In this document: positions 17,455 through 27,072 of the stretch, piece after piece
Position numbering within the stretch: the first letter of the stretch is position 1
Layout of the letters: each line of letters opens with the position of its first letter
Assembly (NCBI RefSeq): GCF_000143965.1
Contig: NC_014365.1
Location: 2,073,501-2,137,500 of the forward strand
DNA: 64,000 nucleotides
Reading direction: 5' to 3'
Source: Desulfarculus baarsii DSM 2075
Lineage (GTDB): Bacteria; Desulfobacterota; Desulfarculia; Desulfarculales; Desulfarculaceae
Program-made: the position numbers and the translations under genes
Notes under the pieces: generated by a model
Told to the model about the DNA's origin: nothing
Seen by the model: the letters and a program-made list of their open reading frames with translations, nothing else
Databases searched by the model: none

Positions 17455-18848
17455 AAGCGCTTCCTCGCCTCCTTGAGAGCCCGTTCCACGTTCGCCCGGG
17501 CGGTCCCCCCGGGGCTGGTTCGCCGGTCCACCGCCCTCTCCGGCTTGAGGGCCTGGTAAACCGTTTGGTCAATATCAACCGCCAGGCCGCCACAGCAGTC
17601 CCGCAGCTCGTCCAGGGTCAGATCCTCCAGGCCGCGGTCGCCGGCCTCGGCCAAGCGCACCGCCCGCCCCGTGGCCTCATGAGCCAGCCGGAAGGGCGCG
17701 CCCCGTTCGGCCAGATAATCGGCCAACTCGGTGGCGTTCAAAAAACCGCCGCCGACCGCCTGGGCCAGCCGATCGGCGCGCACCGTCAGGTCCGCCAGCA
17801 TGGGGCTCATCACCCGCAGGCAGTCCATGACGGTGTCGTGGGCGTCGAACACCGGCTCCTTGTCTTCTTGCATGTCTTTGTTGTATGCAAGCGGCAAGCC
17901 CTTGAGCACGGTGAGGATGCCGACCAAGTCGCCCAGCACCCGGCCGGTCTTGCCGCGAATCAGCTCGGCCGCGTCGGGATTCTTCTTTTGGGGCATGATC
18001 GAGCTGCCCGTGCTGAAGGCGTCCGAAAGCGTGACAAAACCGAATTCGCTGGTCGACCAGATTATCAGTTCCTCGGCCAGGCGCGAAAGATGCACCTGCA
18101 CCAGTCCTAGCACAAAAATGAACTCGGCGGCAAAGTCTCTGTCGCTGACGGCGTCGAGGGAGTTGGCGAAAACGCCCTCGAAGCCCAGCGCCTCGGCCAC
18201 CGAGCGCGGGTCCAACGGAAAGGTCGTGCCGGCCAGGGCCGCCGCGCCCAGCGGCGAGATGGCCGCGCGGCCCAGGCAGTCGGCCAAACGGCCGCGATCG
18301 CGCCAAGCCATCTCCACGTAGGCCAACAGATGGTGGGCCAACACCACCGGCTGGGCCCGTTGCAGATGGGTGTAGCCGGGCATGATCGAGTCCACGTGTT
18401 TTTCGGCCAGCGCGACCAGGGCCCGCTGATATTCGGCCAGGGCCTGGTCCAACTCGCGGCCGGCCTCCAGCACCCAAAGGCGCAGATCGGTGGCCACCTG
18501 GTCGTTGCGCGAACGGCCCGTGTGCAGACGGCCGGCCGGCGCGCCGATGATCTGGGCCAGGCGCGACTCCACGTGGGTGTGGATGTCCTCCAGGCTTTGT
18601 CGCCAAGCCATCTGGCCGGCCTCGATCTCGGCCAGGACTTGGTCCAGACCGGCCTGGATGGCCGCTTCGTCGGCCGCCGAGATGACGCCCTGGCGGGCCA
18701 GCATGGCCGCGTGGGCCTTGGAGCCGGCGATGTCCTGGCGATAGAGCCGCTTGTCGAAGTCGATGGAGGCGTTGATGCGCTCCATCATCTGGTGGGTGTT
18801 TTCCGCGAAACGGCCACCCCACAGCTTATGTTGTTTGCTTTCAGCCAC
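17439..18848 (-). CDS. argH: Argininosuccinate lyase
   Basis: Last step of arginine synthesis, splitting argininosuccinate to arginine and fumarate. 469 residues. KLWGGRFAEN begins the protein, LHTGRSRNDQVATDLRLWV and MPGYTHLQRAQPV are conserved, and the fumarase-superfamily signature GSSIMPQKKNPDAAEL carries the catalytic Ser loop. Start GTG 18848. It follows argG by 25 bases. Confidence 0.95.
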   Translation of the reverse strand: MAESKQHKLWGGRFAENTHQMMERINASIDFDKRLYRQDIAGSKAHAAMLARQGVISAADEAAIQAGLDQVLAEIEAGQMAWRQSLEDIHTHVESRLAQIIGAPAGRLHTGRSRNDQVATDLRLWVLEAGRELDQALAEYQRALVALAEKHVDSIMPGYTHLQRAQPVVLAHHLLAYVEMAWRDRGRLADCLGRAAISPLGAAALAGTTFPLDPRSVAEALGFEGVFANSLDAVSDRDFAAEFIFVLGLVQVHLSRLAEELIIWSTSEFGFVTLSDAFSTGSSIMPQKKNPDAAELIRGKTGRVLGDLVGILTVLKGLPLAYNKDMQEDKEPVFDAHDTVMDCLRVMSPMLADLTVRADRLAQAVGGGFLNATELADYLAERGAPFRLAHEATGRAVRLAEAGDRGLEDLTLDELRDCCGGLAVDIDQTVYQALKPERAVDRRTSPGGTARANVERALKEARKRLWPEA

Positions 18849-18873
18849 CCGCGCGCCTTCTTCCGCTAGTTTG

Positions 18874-20088
<1,215 letters not shown>

Positions 20089-20127
20089 ATTTTCGCTCAA
20101 CAACACGTTATTGTTAGTCAAAAAAAC

Positions 20128-21057
20128 CTAAGGCCGTGGGCCCAGCAGGGCCTCCATGATCGCCTTTTGCATGTGCAGGCGATTTTCGGCCTCGTCCCAG
20201 ATGGCCGACTGGGGCCCTTCCATCACCTCGTCGCTGATCTCCTCGCCGCGGTGGGCCGGCAGGCAGTGCAGGACAATGGCCTCCCTGGCCGCCAGCGACA
20301 TCAGCCGCCCGTCGACCGTGAAGCCGCCAAAGGCCTCGGCCCGGCCCTTGGCCTCGTCCTCCTGGCCCATGGAGGCCCAGACGTCGGTGTTGATCACCGT
20401 GGCCCCGCTGGCGGCCTCGTCGGGCTCGCGGGTCAGCAGAATATCGGCGCCCCTGGCCCGGGCCTGGGCCACGATCTCTGGATCGGGGTCGTAGCCCTCG
20501 GGGCAGGCCAGGCGCAAGCGCAGCCCCAAAACGGCGGCGGCTTCGATCCACGAATGGGCCATGTTGTTGCCATCGCCGATCCAGGCGTAGACCTGGTCGC
20601 GCACCTCGCCTTTGTATTCGGCCACGGTTTGCAGATCGCCCAGCACCTGGCAGGGATGATAACGGTCGGTGAGGGCGTTGATCACCGGAACGTCGCCAAA
20701 GCGCGCCAAATCCTCGACCACCTCGTGGCCAAAGGTGCGCACGACAATGCCGTCCACGTAGCGGCTGAGCACCCGGGCCGTGTCGCGCAGAGGCTCGGAA
20801 CGCGATATCTGGCTATCGCGCGAGGCGATGAACAACGCCTTGCCGCCAAGCTGAAAAACGCCCACCTCGAACGAGACCCTGGTGCGGGTCGAAGGTTTTT
20901 CAAAGATCATGGCCACGCTCTTGCCGGCCAGGGGCGTGGGCCGATAGCCGCCCCGCCAGCCGGCCTTGAGTTGCCGGGCCCGTTCGATCAGGCCCAGCAC
21001 TTCCTGGGCCGTGAGGTCTCTGATGGTCAGCAGATGTTTGGTCGTAAGCTGAATCAT
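20128..21057 (-). CDS. argF: Ornithine carbamoyltransferase
   Basis: Makes citrulline from ornithine and carbamoyl phosphate. 309 residues. Carbamoyl-phosphate site FEKPSTRTRVSFE, then HPCQVLGDLQT, and the ornithine loop VLHCLPAHRGEEI with its Cys. Start ATG 21057 has GGATTTGGAA upstream; TTG 21069 is possible. It lies 18 bases after argD. Confidence 0.95.
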   Translation of the reverse strand: MIQLTTKHLLTIRDLTAQEVLGLIERARQLKAGWRGGYRPTPLAGKSVAMIFEKPSTRTRVSFEVGVFQLGGKALFIASRDSQISRSEPLRDTARVLSRYVDGIVVRTFGHEVVEDLARFGDVPVINALTDRYHPCQVLGDLQTVAEYKGEVRDQVYAWIGDGNNMAHSWIEAAAVLGLRLRLACPEGYDPDPEIVAQARARGADILLTREPDEAASGATVINTDVWASMGQEDEAKGRAEAFGGFTVDGRLMSLAAREAIVLHCLPAHRGEEISDEVMEGPQSAIWDEAENRLHMQKAIMEALLGPRP

Positions 21058-21075
21058 TTCCAAATCCAAGCGAAT

Positions 21076-22272
21076 TTAACCGGCCGCGATTTCGCCGGCC
21101 GCCAGCATTTCGTCCAGCGCGCCGATCAGCGCGTCGATGTGGGCGTCCTCGATGATCAGCGGCGGCACGAAGCGCAGAATCTTGTCCTGGGTGCAGTTGA
21201 TGACAAAACCCCGCTGCAGCATCTTTTTGACCACCGTCGCCCCCGGCGTGGGCAAAATCAACGCCCGCATCAGGCCCAGACCCCTGGCCTCCAGCTTGTG
21301 GCCGGGGTATTTCTGACAGAGGCCTTCCAGGCCCTTGCGCAGCTTTTTGCCCGCCTGCTGCACCCGCTCCAAGAAGCCGGGCCGCAGTAAAGTCTCCAGC
21401 ACCACCCGCGCCGCCTCCATGATCAGCGGCCCGGCCCCGAAAGTGGTGGCGTGGCTGCCCGGCTGGAACAGCGCCGCGGCCTCGCTGGTGGCGCAGACCG
21501 CGCCCACGGGCAGGCCGTTGCCCAGGCCCTTGGCCAGGGTCATCACGTCGGGTTTGACGCCGAAGTGCTCGTGGGCGAAAAGCTTGCCTGTCCGGCCCAG
21601 GCCGGTCTGGATTTCATCAAAGATGAGCATGGTGCCGGTCTTGTCGCACAGCCGCCGCACGGCCGGCAGATAGCCCTCCGGCGGCGGGACCACCCCGCCC
21701 TCGCCCAGGATCGGCTCCAGCATCACCGCGCAGACTTTTTCGTCCACCGCCGCGGTGATCGCCTCCAGGTCGCCCCACGGCGCGTATTTGAAGCGGCTGA
21801 CCAGGGGGTCGTAGCCTTTCTGGATTTTCTCTTGGCCCGTGGCGCTGAGGGTGGCTATGGTCCGGCCGTGGAACGAGCCCTGGATCGTCACCACCTCGTG
21901 GGCCCCGTCCTTGAAGGCCTTGCCCCACAGCCGCGAGAGCTTGAGCGCCCCCTCGTTGGCCTCGGCTCCGGAGTTGCAGAAAAACACCCGGTCGGCAAAG
22001 GAGTTCTGCACCAGAAGCTCGGCCACCCTGGCCTGGGGCTCGGTGTAGAACAGGTTGCTGACATGCAAAAGCTTTTTGGCCTGGGCGCAGACGGCCTCGG
22101 CCACCTCGGGATTGGCGTGACCCAGGCCGCAAACGGCGATGCCGGCCAAAAAGTCGATGTAGCTTTTGCCCTGGTCGTCCCACAGCAGACAGCCCTCACC
22201 CCGCACGAAGGTCACCGGGAACCGGCCGTAGGTCTGCATGACGTATTGGTCTATTTTTTCCTGGCTGGTCAT
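21076..22272 (-). CDS. argD: Acetylornithine aminotransferase
   Basis: PLP-dependent class III aminotransferase, 398 residues. FLAGIAVCGLGHANPEVAEAV near the N-terminus, FFCNSGAEANEGALKLSR for phosphate binding, LIFDEIQTGLGRTGKLFAHE for the cofactor Asp, and the Schiff-base Lys in VMTLAKGLGNGLPVGAV. In many bacteria without dapD/dapE-coupled DapC the enzyme serves arginine only; here the DapL route makes a second role less needed (inference). Confidence 0.93.
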   Translation of the reverse strand: MTSQEKIDQYVMQTYGRFPVTFVRGEGCLLWDDQGKSYIDFLAGIAVCGLGHANPEVAEAVCAQAKKLLHVSNLFYTEPQARVAELLVQNSFADRVFFCNSGAEANEGALKLSRLWGKAFKDGAHEVVTIQGSFHGRTIATLSATGQEKIQKGYDPLVSRFKYAPWGDLEAITAAVDEKVCAVMLEPILGEGGVVPPPEGYLPAVRRLCDKTGTMLIFDEIQTGLGRTGKLFAHEHFGVKPDVMTLAKGLGNGLPVGAVCATSEAAALFQPGSHATTFGAGPLIMEAARVVLETLLRPGFLERVQQAGKKLRKGLEGLCQKYPGHKLEARGLGLMRALILPTPGATVVKKMLQRGFVINCTQDKILRFVPPLIIEDAHIDALIGALDEMLAAGEIAAG

Positions 22273-22291
22273 ATCGTTATCGCTCGCACGT

Positions 22292-23182
22292 TTATCTGTC
22301 GCTAAAAATGGTGCCGACGCCCTGATCGGAGAAGATCTCCAGCAGCAAGGCGTTGGCCACCCTGCCGTCGATGATGTGAGCGCGCTCGACTCCTCGCTCC
22401 AGGGCCTGCAAGCAGCAGTTCACCTTGGGGATCATTCCGCCGGTGATGACGCCCTGCCCTTGCAGAAGTTTGGCCTCCTTGGCCGTCAGTTCGTGCAGCA
22501 GCTTTCCGCCGGCGTCCATGACGCCGGGGGTGTCGGTCAGCAGAATCAGCTTGCTGGCCCGCAGTCCGGCGGCCACGGCCGAGGCCACCAGATCGGCGTT
22601 GATATTAAGCGATTCGCCCTCGGGCCCCACGCCCACCGGCGCGATCACCGGGATGAAATTGCCGTGCTCCAGCGAGTGCAGCACCTGGGGGTTGACCTTG
22701 TCGACTTTGCCCACCAGGCCCAGATCGACGATCTCGGGCGGCTGGTCGTGGCCGGTCTCGCGCTGGAGCGTCATGCGGCTGGCCTGGATCAGGCCGCCGT
22801 CGTGGCCGTTCAAGCCCACGGCCCGGCCGCCGTTGGCGTTGATCAGCCCGACGATGCCCGTGTTGACCTGGCCCACCAAGACCATCTGCACCACGTTCAT
22901 CACCTCGGGGCTGGTCACGCGCATGCCGTCGACAAAGCGGCAGTCGATGCTCAGGCGGTCGAGCAACTGGCCGATCTGCGGCCCGCCGCCGTGGACCACC
23001 ACCGGATAGATGCCCACCGCCCGCAGCAAAATGACGTTGAGGGCGAAACTCTTTTTCAGCGCTTCGTCCTTCATGGCGTGGCCGCCGTATTTGATCACCA
23101 CCGTCTGGCCGGCGAAACGATTGATGTAGGGCAACGCCTCGATCAGCGTCCGTCCTCTATCCGAAGGGCTGATGGTCGTCAT
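22292..23182 (-). CDS. argB: Acetylglutamate kinase
   Basis: Phosphorylates N-acetylglutamate. 296 residues of the amino-acid kinase fold. VVIKYGGHAM with the catalytic Lys, VVVHGGGPQIG for substrate, SLNINADLVAS and LLTDTPGVMD, and the final GTIFSDR. It stands first of the arg genes after hslU with a 12-base gap. argC and argJ are not in the window. Confidence 0.95.
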   Translation of the reverse strand: MTTISPSDRGRTLIEALPYINRFAGQTVVIKYGGHAMKDEALKKSFALNVILLRAVGIYPVVVHGGGPQIGQLLDRLSIDCRFVDGMRVTSPEVMNVVQMVLVGQVNTGIVGLINANGGRAVGLNGHDGGLIQASRMTLQRETGHDQPPEIVDLGLVGKVDKVNPQVLHSLEHGNFIPVIAPVGVGPEGESLNINADLVASAVAAGLRASKLILLTDTPGVMDAGGKLLHELTAKEAKLLQGQGVITGGMIPKVNCCLQALERGVERAHIIDGRVANALLLEIFSDQGVGTIFSDR

Positions 23183-23194
23183 CTTCGCGGCTCC

Positions 23195-24568
23195 CTACAA
23201 TATATAACGGCTCAGGTCGGTATCGACGCTGATGGCCTCCAGGCGCTGGCGAACATAGGCGGCGTCCACCGACAGGCGCACGCCCGCCATGTCCGGGGCG
23301 TTGAAAGCCACTTCCTCCAAGAGCTTTTCCATCACCGTGTGCAGACGCCTGGCACCGATGTTCTCGGTGGACTGGTTGACCCGGCCGGCGATCTGGGCGA
23401 TGGCCTCGATGGATTCGGGCAAAAACTCCAGCTCAAGGCCCTCGGTGGCCATCAGCGCCTTGTACTGCGTGGTCAGGGCGTTTTCCGGCTCGGTGAGGAT
23501 GCGCACGAAGTCCTCGGGCGTCAGCGCCTCCAACTCGACCCTGATCGGAAAACGCCCCTGCAACTCGGGGATCAGGTCCGAGGGCTTGGACATGTGAAAG
23601 GCCCCGGCGGCGATGAACAAGATGTGGTCGGTCTTGACCATGCCGTATTTGGTGTTGACCGTCGAGCCCTCAACCAGGGGCAGCAGGTCGCGCTGCACGC
23701 CCTCGCGGCTGACGTCGGGCCCCCGGCCGGAGTGCTCGCGGGTGGCGATCTTGTCGATCTCGTCGAGGAAGATCATGCCTTCCTGCTCCACCTTGGCCAG
23801 GGCCTCCTCCACCACCTTATCCATGTCGATGAGCTTGGCCGCCTCGGCGTTGGCCAACAGCTCCAAGGCCTCGGGCACCTTGACCTTGCGCCGCTTGGGC
23901 TGCTTGGGAAAGACGCTGCCCAGCATCTCGCGCAGGTTCATCTCCAGGTCTTCCATGCCGCCGGCGCTGAAAATCTCGACCATGGGCCCGCTGGGCTTGG
24001 CCGCGTCCAGCTCCAGGTCCACGTAACGCTCGCTGAGTTTGCCCTCGCGCAGGAGCTTGCGCAGCTTGGCCCTGGTGGGGTTTTCCTCCGAGTCGCGGAC
24101 AAGCTCCAGGTGGGACGATTCGTCCAAGTCCTTGCCGTCGTGGGCCAACTGACGCGGCGGCAGCAGGATGTCCAGCAGCCGCTCCTCGGCCAGTTCCTGG
24201 GCCTTTTCGCGCACCCGCTCGCGCTCGGCGTTTTTGACCATGTTCACGGCCAGTTCGACCAAGTCGCGGATCATCGACTCCACGTCGCGGCCCATGTAGC
24301 CCACCTCGGTGAACTTGCTGGCCTCGACCTTGAAAAAGGGCGCGTCGGCCATCTTGGCCAGCCGCCTGGCGATTTCGGTCTTGCCCACGCCGGTGGGGCC
24401 CATCATCAAAATATTTTTGGGCGCGATCTCGTCGCGCAGCTCCTCGGGCACCTGCCGCCGCCGCCAGCGGTTGCGCAGGGCGATGGCCACGGAGCGCTTG
24501 GCCTGATCCTGGCCGATGACGTATTTATCCAGCTCGGCCACGATCTGCCGGGGGGTCAGTTGAGCCAT
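23195..24568 (-). CDS. hslU: ATP-dependent protease ATPase subunit HslU
   Basis: AAA+ unfoldase that feeds the HslV peptidase in the cytoplasm. 457 residues. Walker [18 protein letters not shown], the pore-loop region [11 protein letters not shown], Walker [12 protein letters not shown], and a C-terminal tail ending DLSRYIL that docks into HslV. The inserted I-domain lies at about residues 110-240. ATG 24568 is chosen since [16 protein letters not shown] follows; it is 2 bases from the hslV stop. Confidence 0.96.
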   Translation of the reverse strand: MAQLTPRQIVAELDKYVIGQDQAKRSVAIALRNRWRRRQVPEELRDEIAPKNILMMGPTGVGKTEIARRLAKMADAPFFKVEASKFTEVGYMGRDVESMIRDLVELAVNMVKNAERERVREKAQELAEERLLDILLPPRQLAHDGKDLDESSHLELVRDSEENPTRAKLRKLLREGKLSERYVDLELDAAKPSGPMVEIFSAGGMEDLEMNLREMLGSVFPKQPKRRKVKVPEALELLANAEAAKLIDMDKVVEEALAKVEQEGMIFLDEIDKIATREHSGRGPDVSREGVQRDLLPLVEGSTVNTKYGMVKTDHILFIAAGAFHMSKPSDLIPELQGRFPIRVELEALTPEDFVRILTEPENALTTQYKALMATEGLELEFLPESIEAIAQIAGRVNQSTENIGARRLHTVMEKLLEEVAFNAPDMAGVRLSVDAAYVRQRLEAISVDTDLSRYIL

Positions 24569-24570
24569 TA

Positions 24571-25113
24571 CTAAAGCGCCTCCACCACGATCTGGTGGTT
24601 GGTGTAAATGCAAATATCGGCGGCCACATCCATGGCCGCCCGCACGATCCGTTCGGGATCCAGCGGGCTGTGGGCCATCAGGGCCCTGGCCGCGGCCAGG
24701 GCGTAGGGCCCGCCGGAGCCGATGGCCGCCACGCCTTCCTCGGGGTCGATCACATCGCCCGAGCCGGAGATGATCAGCAGATGCTCGCGGTCGGCGGCTA
24801 TGAGCAGGGCCTCCAGACGGCGCAACATCTTGTCGGTGCGCCAGTCCTTGGCCAACTCCACCGCCGCCCGGGGCAACTGGCCCGAGTGGGCCTCCAGCTT
24901 GCCTTCCAGGCGCTCGAAGAGCGTGAAGGCGTCGGCCGTGGCCCCGGCGAAACCGGCCAGCACACGGCCGTTGTGCAGCCGCCGCACCTTGCGGGCGGTG
25001 GCCTTGACCACGGTCTGGCCCATGGTCACCTGGCCGTCGCCGGCCATGACCACCTTGCCGTCTTTTTTCAGGGCAAGCACTGTCGTCGAACGAACCTCAG
25101 CGCTTGGCGTCAT
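24571..25113 (-). CDS. hslV: ATP-dependent protease proteolytic subunit HslV
   Basis: Threonine protease forming the HslVU chamber. 180 residues. By alignment to known HslV the mature N-terminal Thr is residue 10 in [14 protein letters not shown], leaving a propeptide of nine residues; [15 protein letters not shown] and [20 protein letters not shown] follow. Start ATG 25113 overlaps the xerC stop by 17 bases. Confidence 0.95.
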   Translation of the reverse strand: MTPSAEVRSTTVLALKKDGKVVMAGDGQVTMGQTVVKATARKVRRLHNGRVLAGFAGATADAFTLFERLEGKLEAHSGQLPRAAVELAKDWRTDKMLRRLEALLIAADREHLLIISGSGDVIDPEEGVAAIGSGGPYALAAARALMAHSPLDPERIVRAAMDVAADICIYTNHQIVVEAL

Positions 25114-26047
25114 CGTCTTCCTCCTGGGCGCTACGGGCCCGGGGATGTGCCTGATCATAGACCTTCAGCAGATGGTCCATGGTCAGGTGCAGATACTTCT
25201 GCGTGGTCGACAGGCTGGCGTGGCCCAGCATTTCCTGCACCGAACGCAGATCGGCCCCGCCTTCCAGCAGATGGGTGGCCATGGCGTGGCGCAGGGCGTG
25301 GGGACCTATCCTGCGCCCGATGGCCAGGCCGTCCTGGTTGGCCGCCACGATCTTTTGCACGCCGCGGACCGAGAGCCTGCCGCCGGCGTTGTTCAGAAAC
25401 AAAGCCGCCGCCTCGCCGGCCAACAGCGCCGGCCGCGCGGCCAAATAGCGCTCCAGGGCCTGGGCCGCCTTGGCCCCCACCGGCACGACGCGCTCTTTGC
25501 CGCCCTTGCCCTGGCGAACGCGCGCCACGCCCAGGTCCAGGCGCAGGTCGGGGCGATCCAGGGCCACCAGTTCGCCCACCCGCAGGCCCGATGAATATAA
25601 TAGCTCCAAAACGGCTGCGTCGCGCAGCCGCCGGGCCGTGGCCTTGGCGTCGTCGCGGCGGCCGGGCCGAGGCCGATTGGGGCCGTCCACCAAGTGAAAG
25701 GCCTCGTCCACGCTGAGCCGGGCTGGCAGTTTTTTCTCCAGCTTGGGCGGCTGGGCCAGGCGGGCCGGGTTGGATTCCACCAGCCCCGCACGCCGCAAAA
25801 ACTCGAACCAGGCACGGGCCGCGGCCAGTTTGCGGCCCACCGTGGCGCGCGCGCTGGTTCTCAGCCGCTCGGCCAGCCAGGCCCGCACGTCGTCGGCGTC
25901 GACCTGGCCCCAGGGTTTGCCGCCGCGCTTGACGGCGATAAACTCGGCCAATTGGCGGGCATCGCGGGCGTAGGCCTGGCGGGTGCGGGGCATGACGCCC
26001 GCGCCTTCGGCGAGATATCGATCAAAGGCCTGCCACGGATCGTCCAT
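25097..26047 (-). CDS. xerC: Tyrosine recombinase XerC
   Basis: Site-specific recombinase for chromosome dimer resolution. 316 residues from ATG 26047. The N-terminal SAM-like DNA-binding domain (residues ~5-90) is followed by the catalytic domain with Arg in [13 protein letters not shown], Lys in [16 protein letters not shown]-x2-R in [17 protein letters not shown], His in [15 protein letters not shown] and the nucleophilic Tyr in TQKY. An upstream ATG at 26107 is in frame, but a promoter-like TTGGAC-N17-TAAGTT ends just before it, which favours the inner start. xerC-hslV-hslU is a recurrent gene order. It opens the long minus-strand cluster. Confidence 0.9.
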   Translation of the reverse strand: MDDPWQAFDRYLAEGAGVMPRTRQAYARDARQLAEFIAVKRGGKPWGQVDADDVRAWLAERLRTSARATVGRKLAAARAWFEFLRRAGLVESNPARLAQPPKLEKKLPARLSVDEAFHLVDGPNRPRPGRRDDAKATARRLRDAAVLELLYSSGLRVGELVALDRPDLRLDLGVARVRQGKGGKERVVPVGAKAAQALERYLAARPALLAGEAAALFLNNAGGRLSVRGVQKIVAANQDGLAIGRRIGPHALRHAMATHLLEGGADLRSVQEMLGHASLSTTQKYLHLTMDHLLKVYDQAHPRARSAQEEDDDAKR

Positions 26048-26247
26048 CGACGCTTTCGCCCCACCGGTCGCCAAGACGGCCTCAGCGCCCGGTCTGAAAG
26101 TGTTCATGATAACTTAACACGGCTTGGAATCAAGTCCAAACAATCCGCGCCTTTCATAAATAAGCCGGCCGCGCGCGCCCGGCGTTTGGCCGGCGACTGG
26201 TTTGTGTTATCATCAATGGCCACCAGTACACGAAAGGTCAAACGCCC

Positions 26248-26928
26248 ATGAACGTTATGGAAGCATTCAACGCCCACGCCAAGGAATACGACCGGTGGCG
26301 GCGCAAGTTTATCCCCTGCTTCGACGATTTTTACGGCGCCGCCGTCACGGTCATGCAACATTACTGCGGCCCGGCCCCGCGCATCCTCGACCTGGGCGCG
26401 GGCACGGGGTTGTTGAGCATGTTCGTCCGTGAAGCCATGCCCCAGGCCAGCCTGACCCTGGTCGACATCGCCGACCAGATGCTGGGTCAAGCCCGGGCCC
26501 GCTTTGCCGGCCAGCAAGACCACGTGCGCATCATCCACGCCGATTATCTGCAAGACGACCTGCCCGGCCCCTTCGACGCCATCTGCTCGGCCCTGTCGAT
26601 CCACCACCTGGAGACGCCGCAAAAACGCCGGCTTTTCCAGCGCTGCTTCGATCTGCTCGAGCCCGGCGGCGTCTTTGTCAACGCCGACCAGATCGTCGGC
26701 CCGGAACCAGACCTGGCCCAGTGGTACGACGCCCATTGGGAGCGCTCCATCCGCGCCGCCGGCGTCGACGACCAGACCATGGCCCAGACCCGCCAACGCA
26801 TGCTTCACGATCGCCTGGACACCCTCGAAGACCAGTTGACCATGCTGCGCGCGGCCGGTTTCACGCGGGTGGACTGCCAATACAAGTGGTTCGCCCTGGT
26901 CGTGTTCTCGGGCCGCCGGCCGCTGTAG
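26248..26928 (+). CDS. SAM-dependent methyltransferase (class I)
   Basis: 226 residues with a Rossmann-type methyltransferase core. Motif I is ILDLGAGTGLLSMFV (residues ~47-61), the acidic end of strand 2 is LTLVDIADQMLG, and the motif IV region is FDAICSALSIHHLE, followed by LLEPGGVFVNADQI. The N-terminus FNAHAKEYDRWRRKFIPCF and long C-terminal helices are like small-molecule methyltransferases of the UbiE-like group. Substrate unknown. It diverges from xerC. Confidence 0.85.
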   Translation: MNVMEAFNAHAKEYDRWRRKFIPCFDDFYGAAVTVMQHYCGPAPRILDLGAGTGLLSMFVREAMPQASLTLVDIADQMLGQARARFAGQQDHVRIIHADYLQDDLPGPFDAICSALSIHHLETPQKRRLFQRCFDLLEPGGVFVNADQIVGPEPDLAQWYDAHWERSIRAAGVDDQTMAQTRQRMLHDRLDTLEDQLTMLRAAGFTRVDCQYKWFALVVFSGRRPL

Positions 26929-26978
26929 CCAAAGCGTCGGCCGACCGTCGGCCACGTCGCCAAAAGGTCACATAATCC

Positions 26979-27007
26979 TTGACTTGGCTTGTGGCCTTGG
27001 ATAAGTT
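26979..27007 (+). promoter_or_regulatory. Putative promoter of the EF-G-like gene
   Basis: TTGACT at 26979-26984, 17-base spacer, TAAGTT at 27002-27007, about 65 bases before the start codon. A short inverted repeat (CCATT ... AATGG) follows in the leader. Confidence 0.5.
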
Positions 27008-27072
27008 TTGCCGTTACGTGCTCGAAGCCATTTTAATACAATGGACAAGATAATCTCCAAGCAGGAGCCGCC

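Noticed and set aside
22238-24574. Plus-strand frame of 778 codons opposite argB and hslU
   Set aside because: Antisense artefact: repetitive His/Leu/Gln/Ala-rich sequence without family features.
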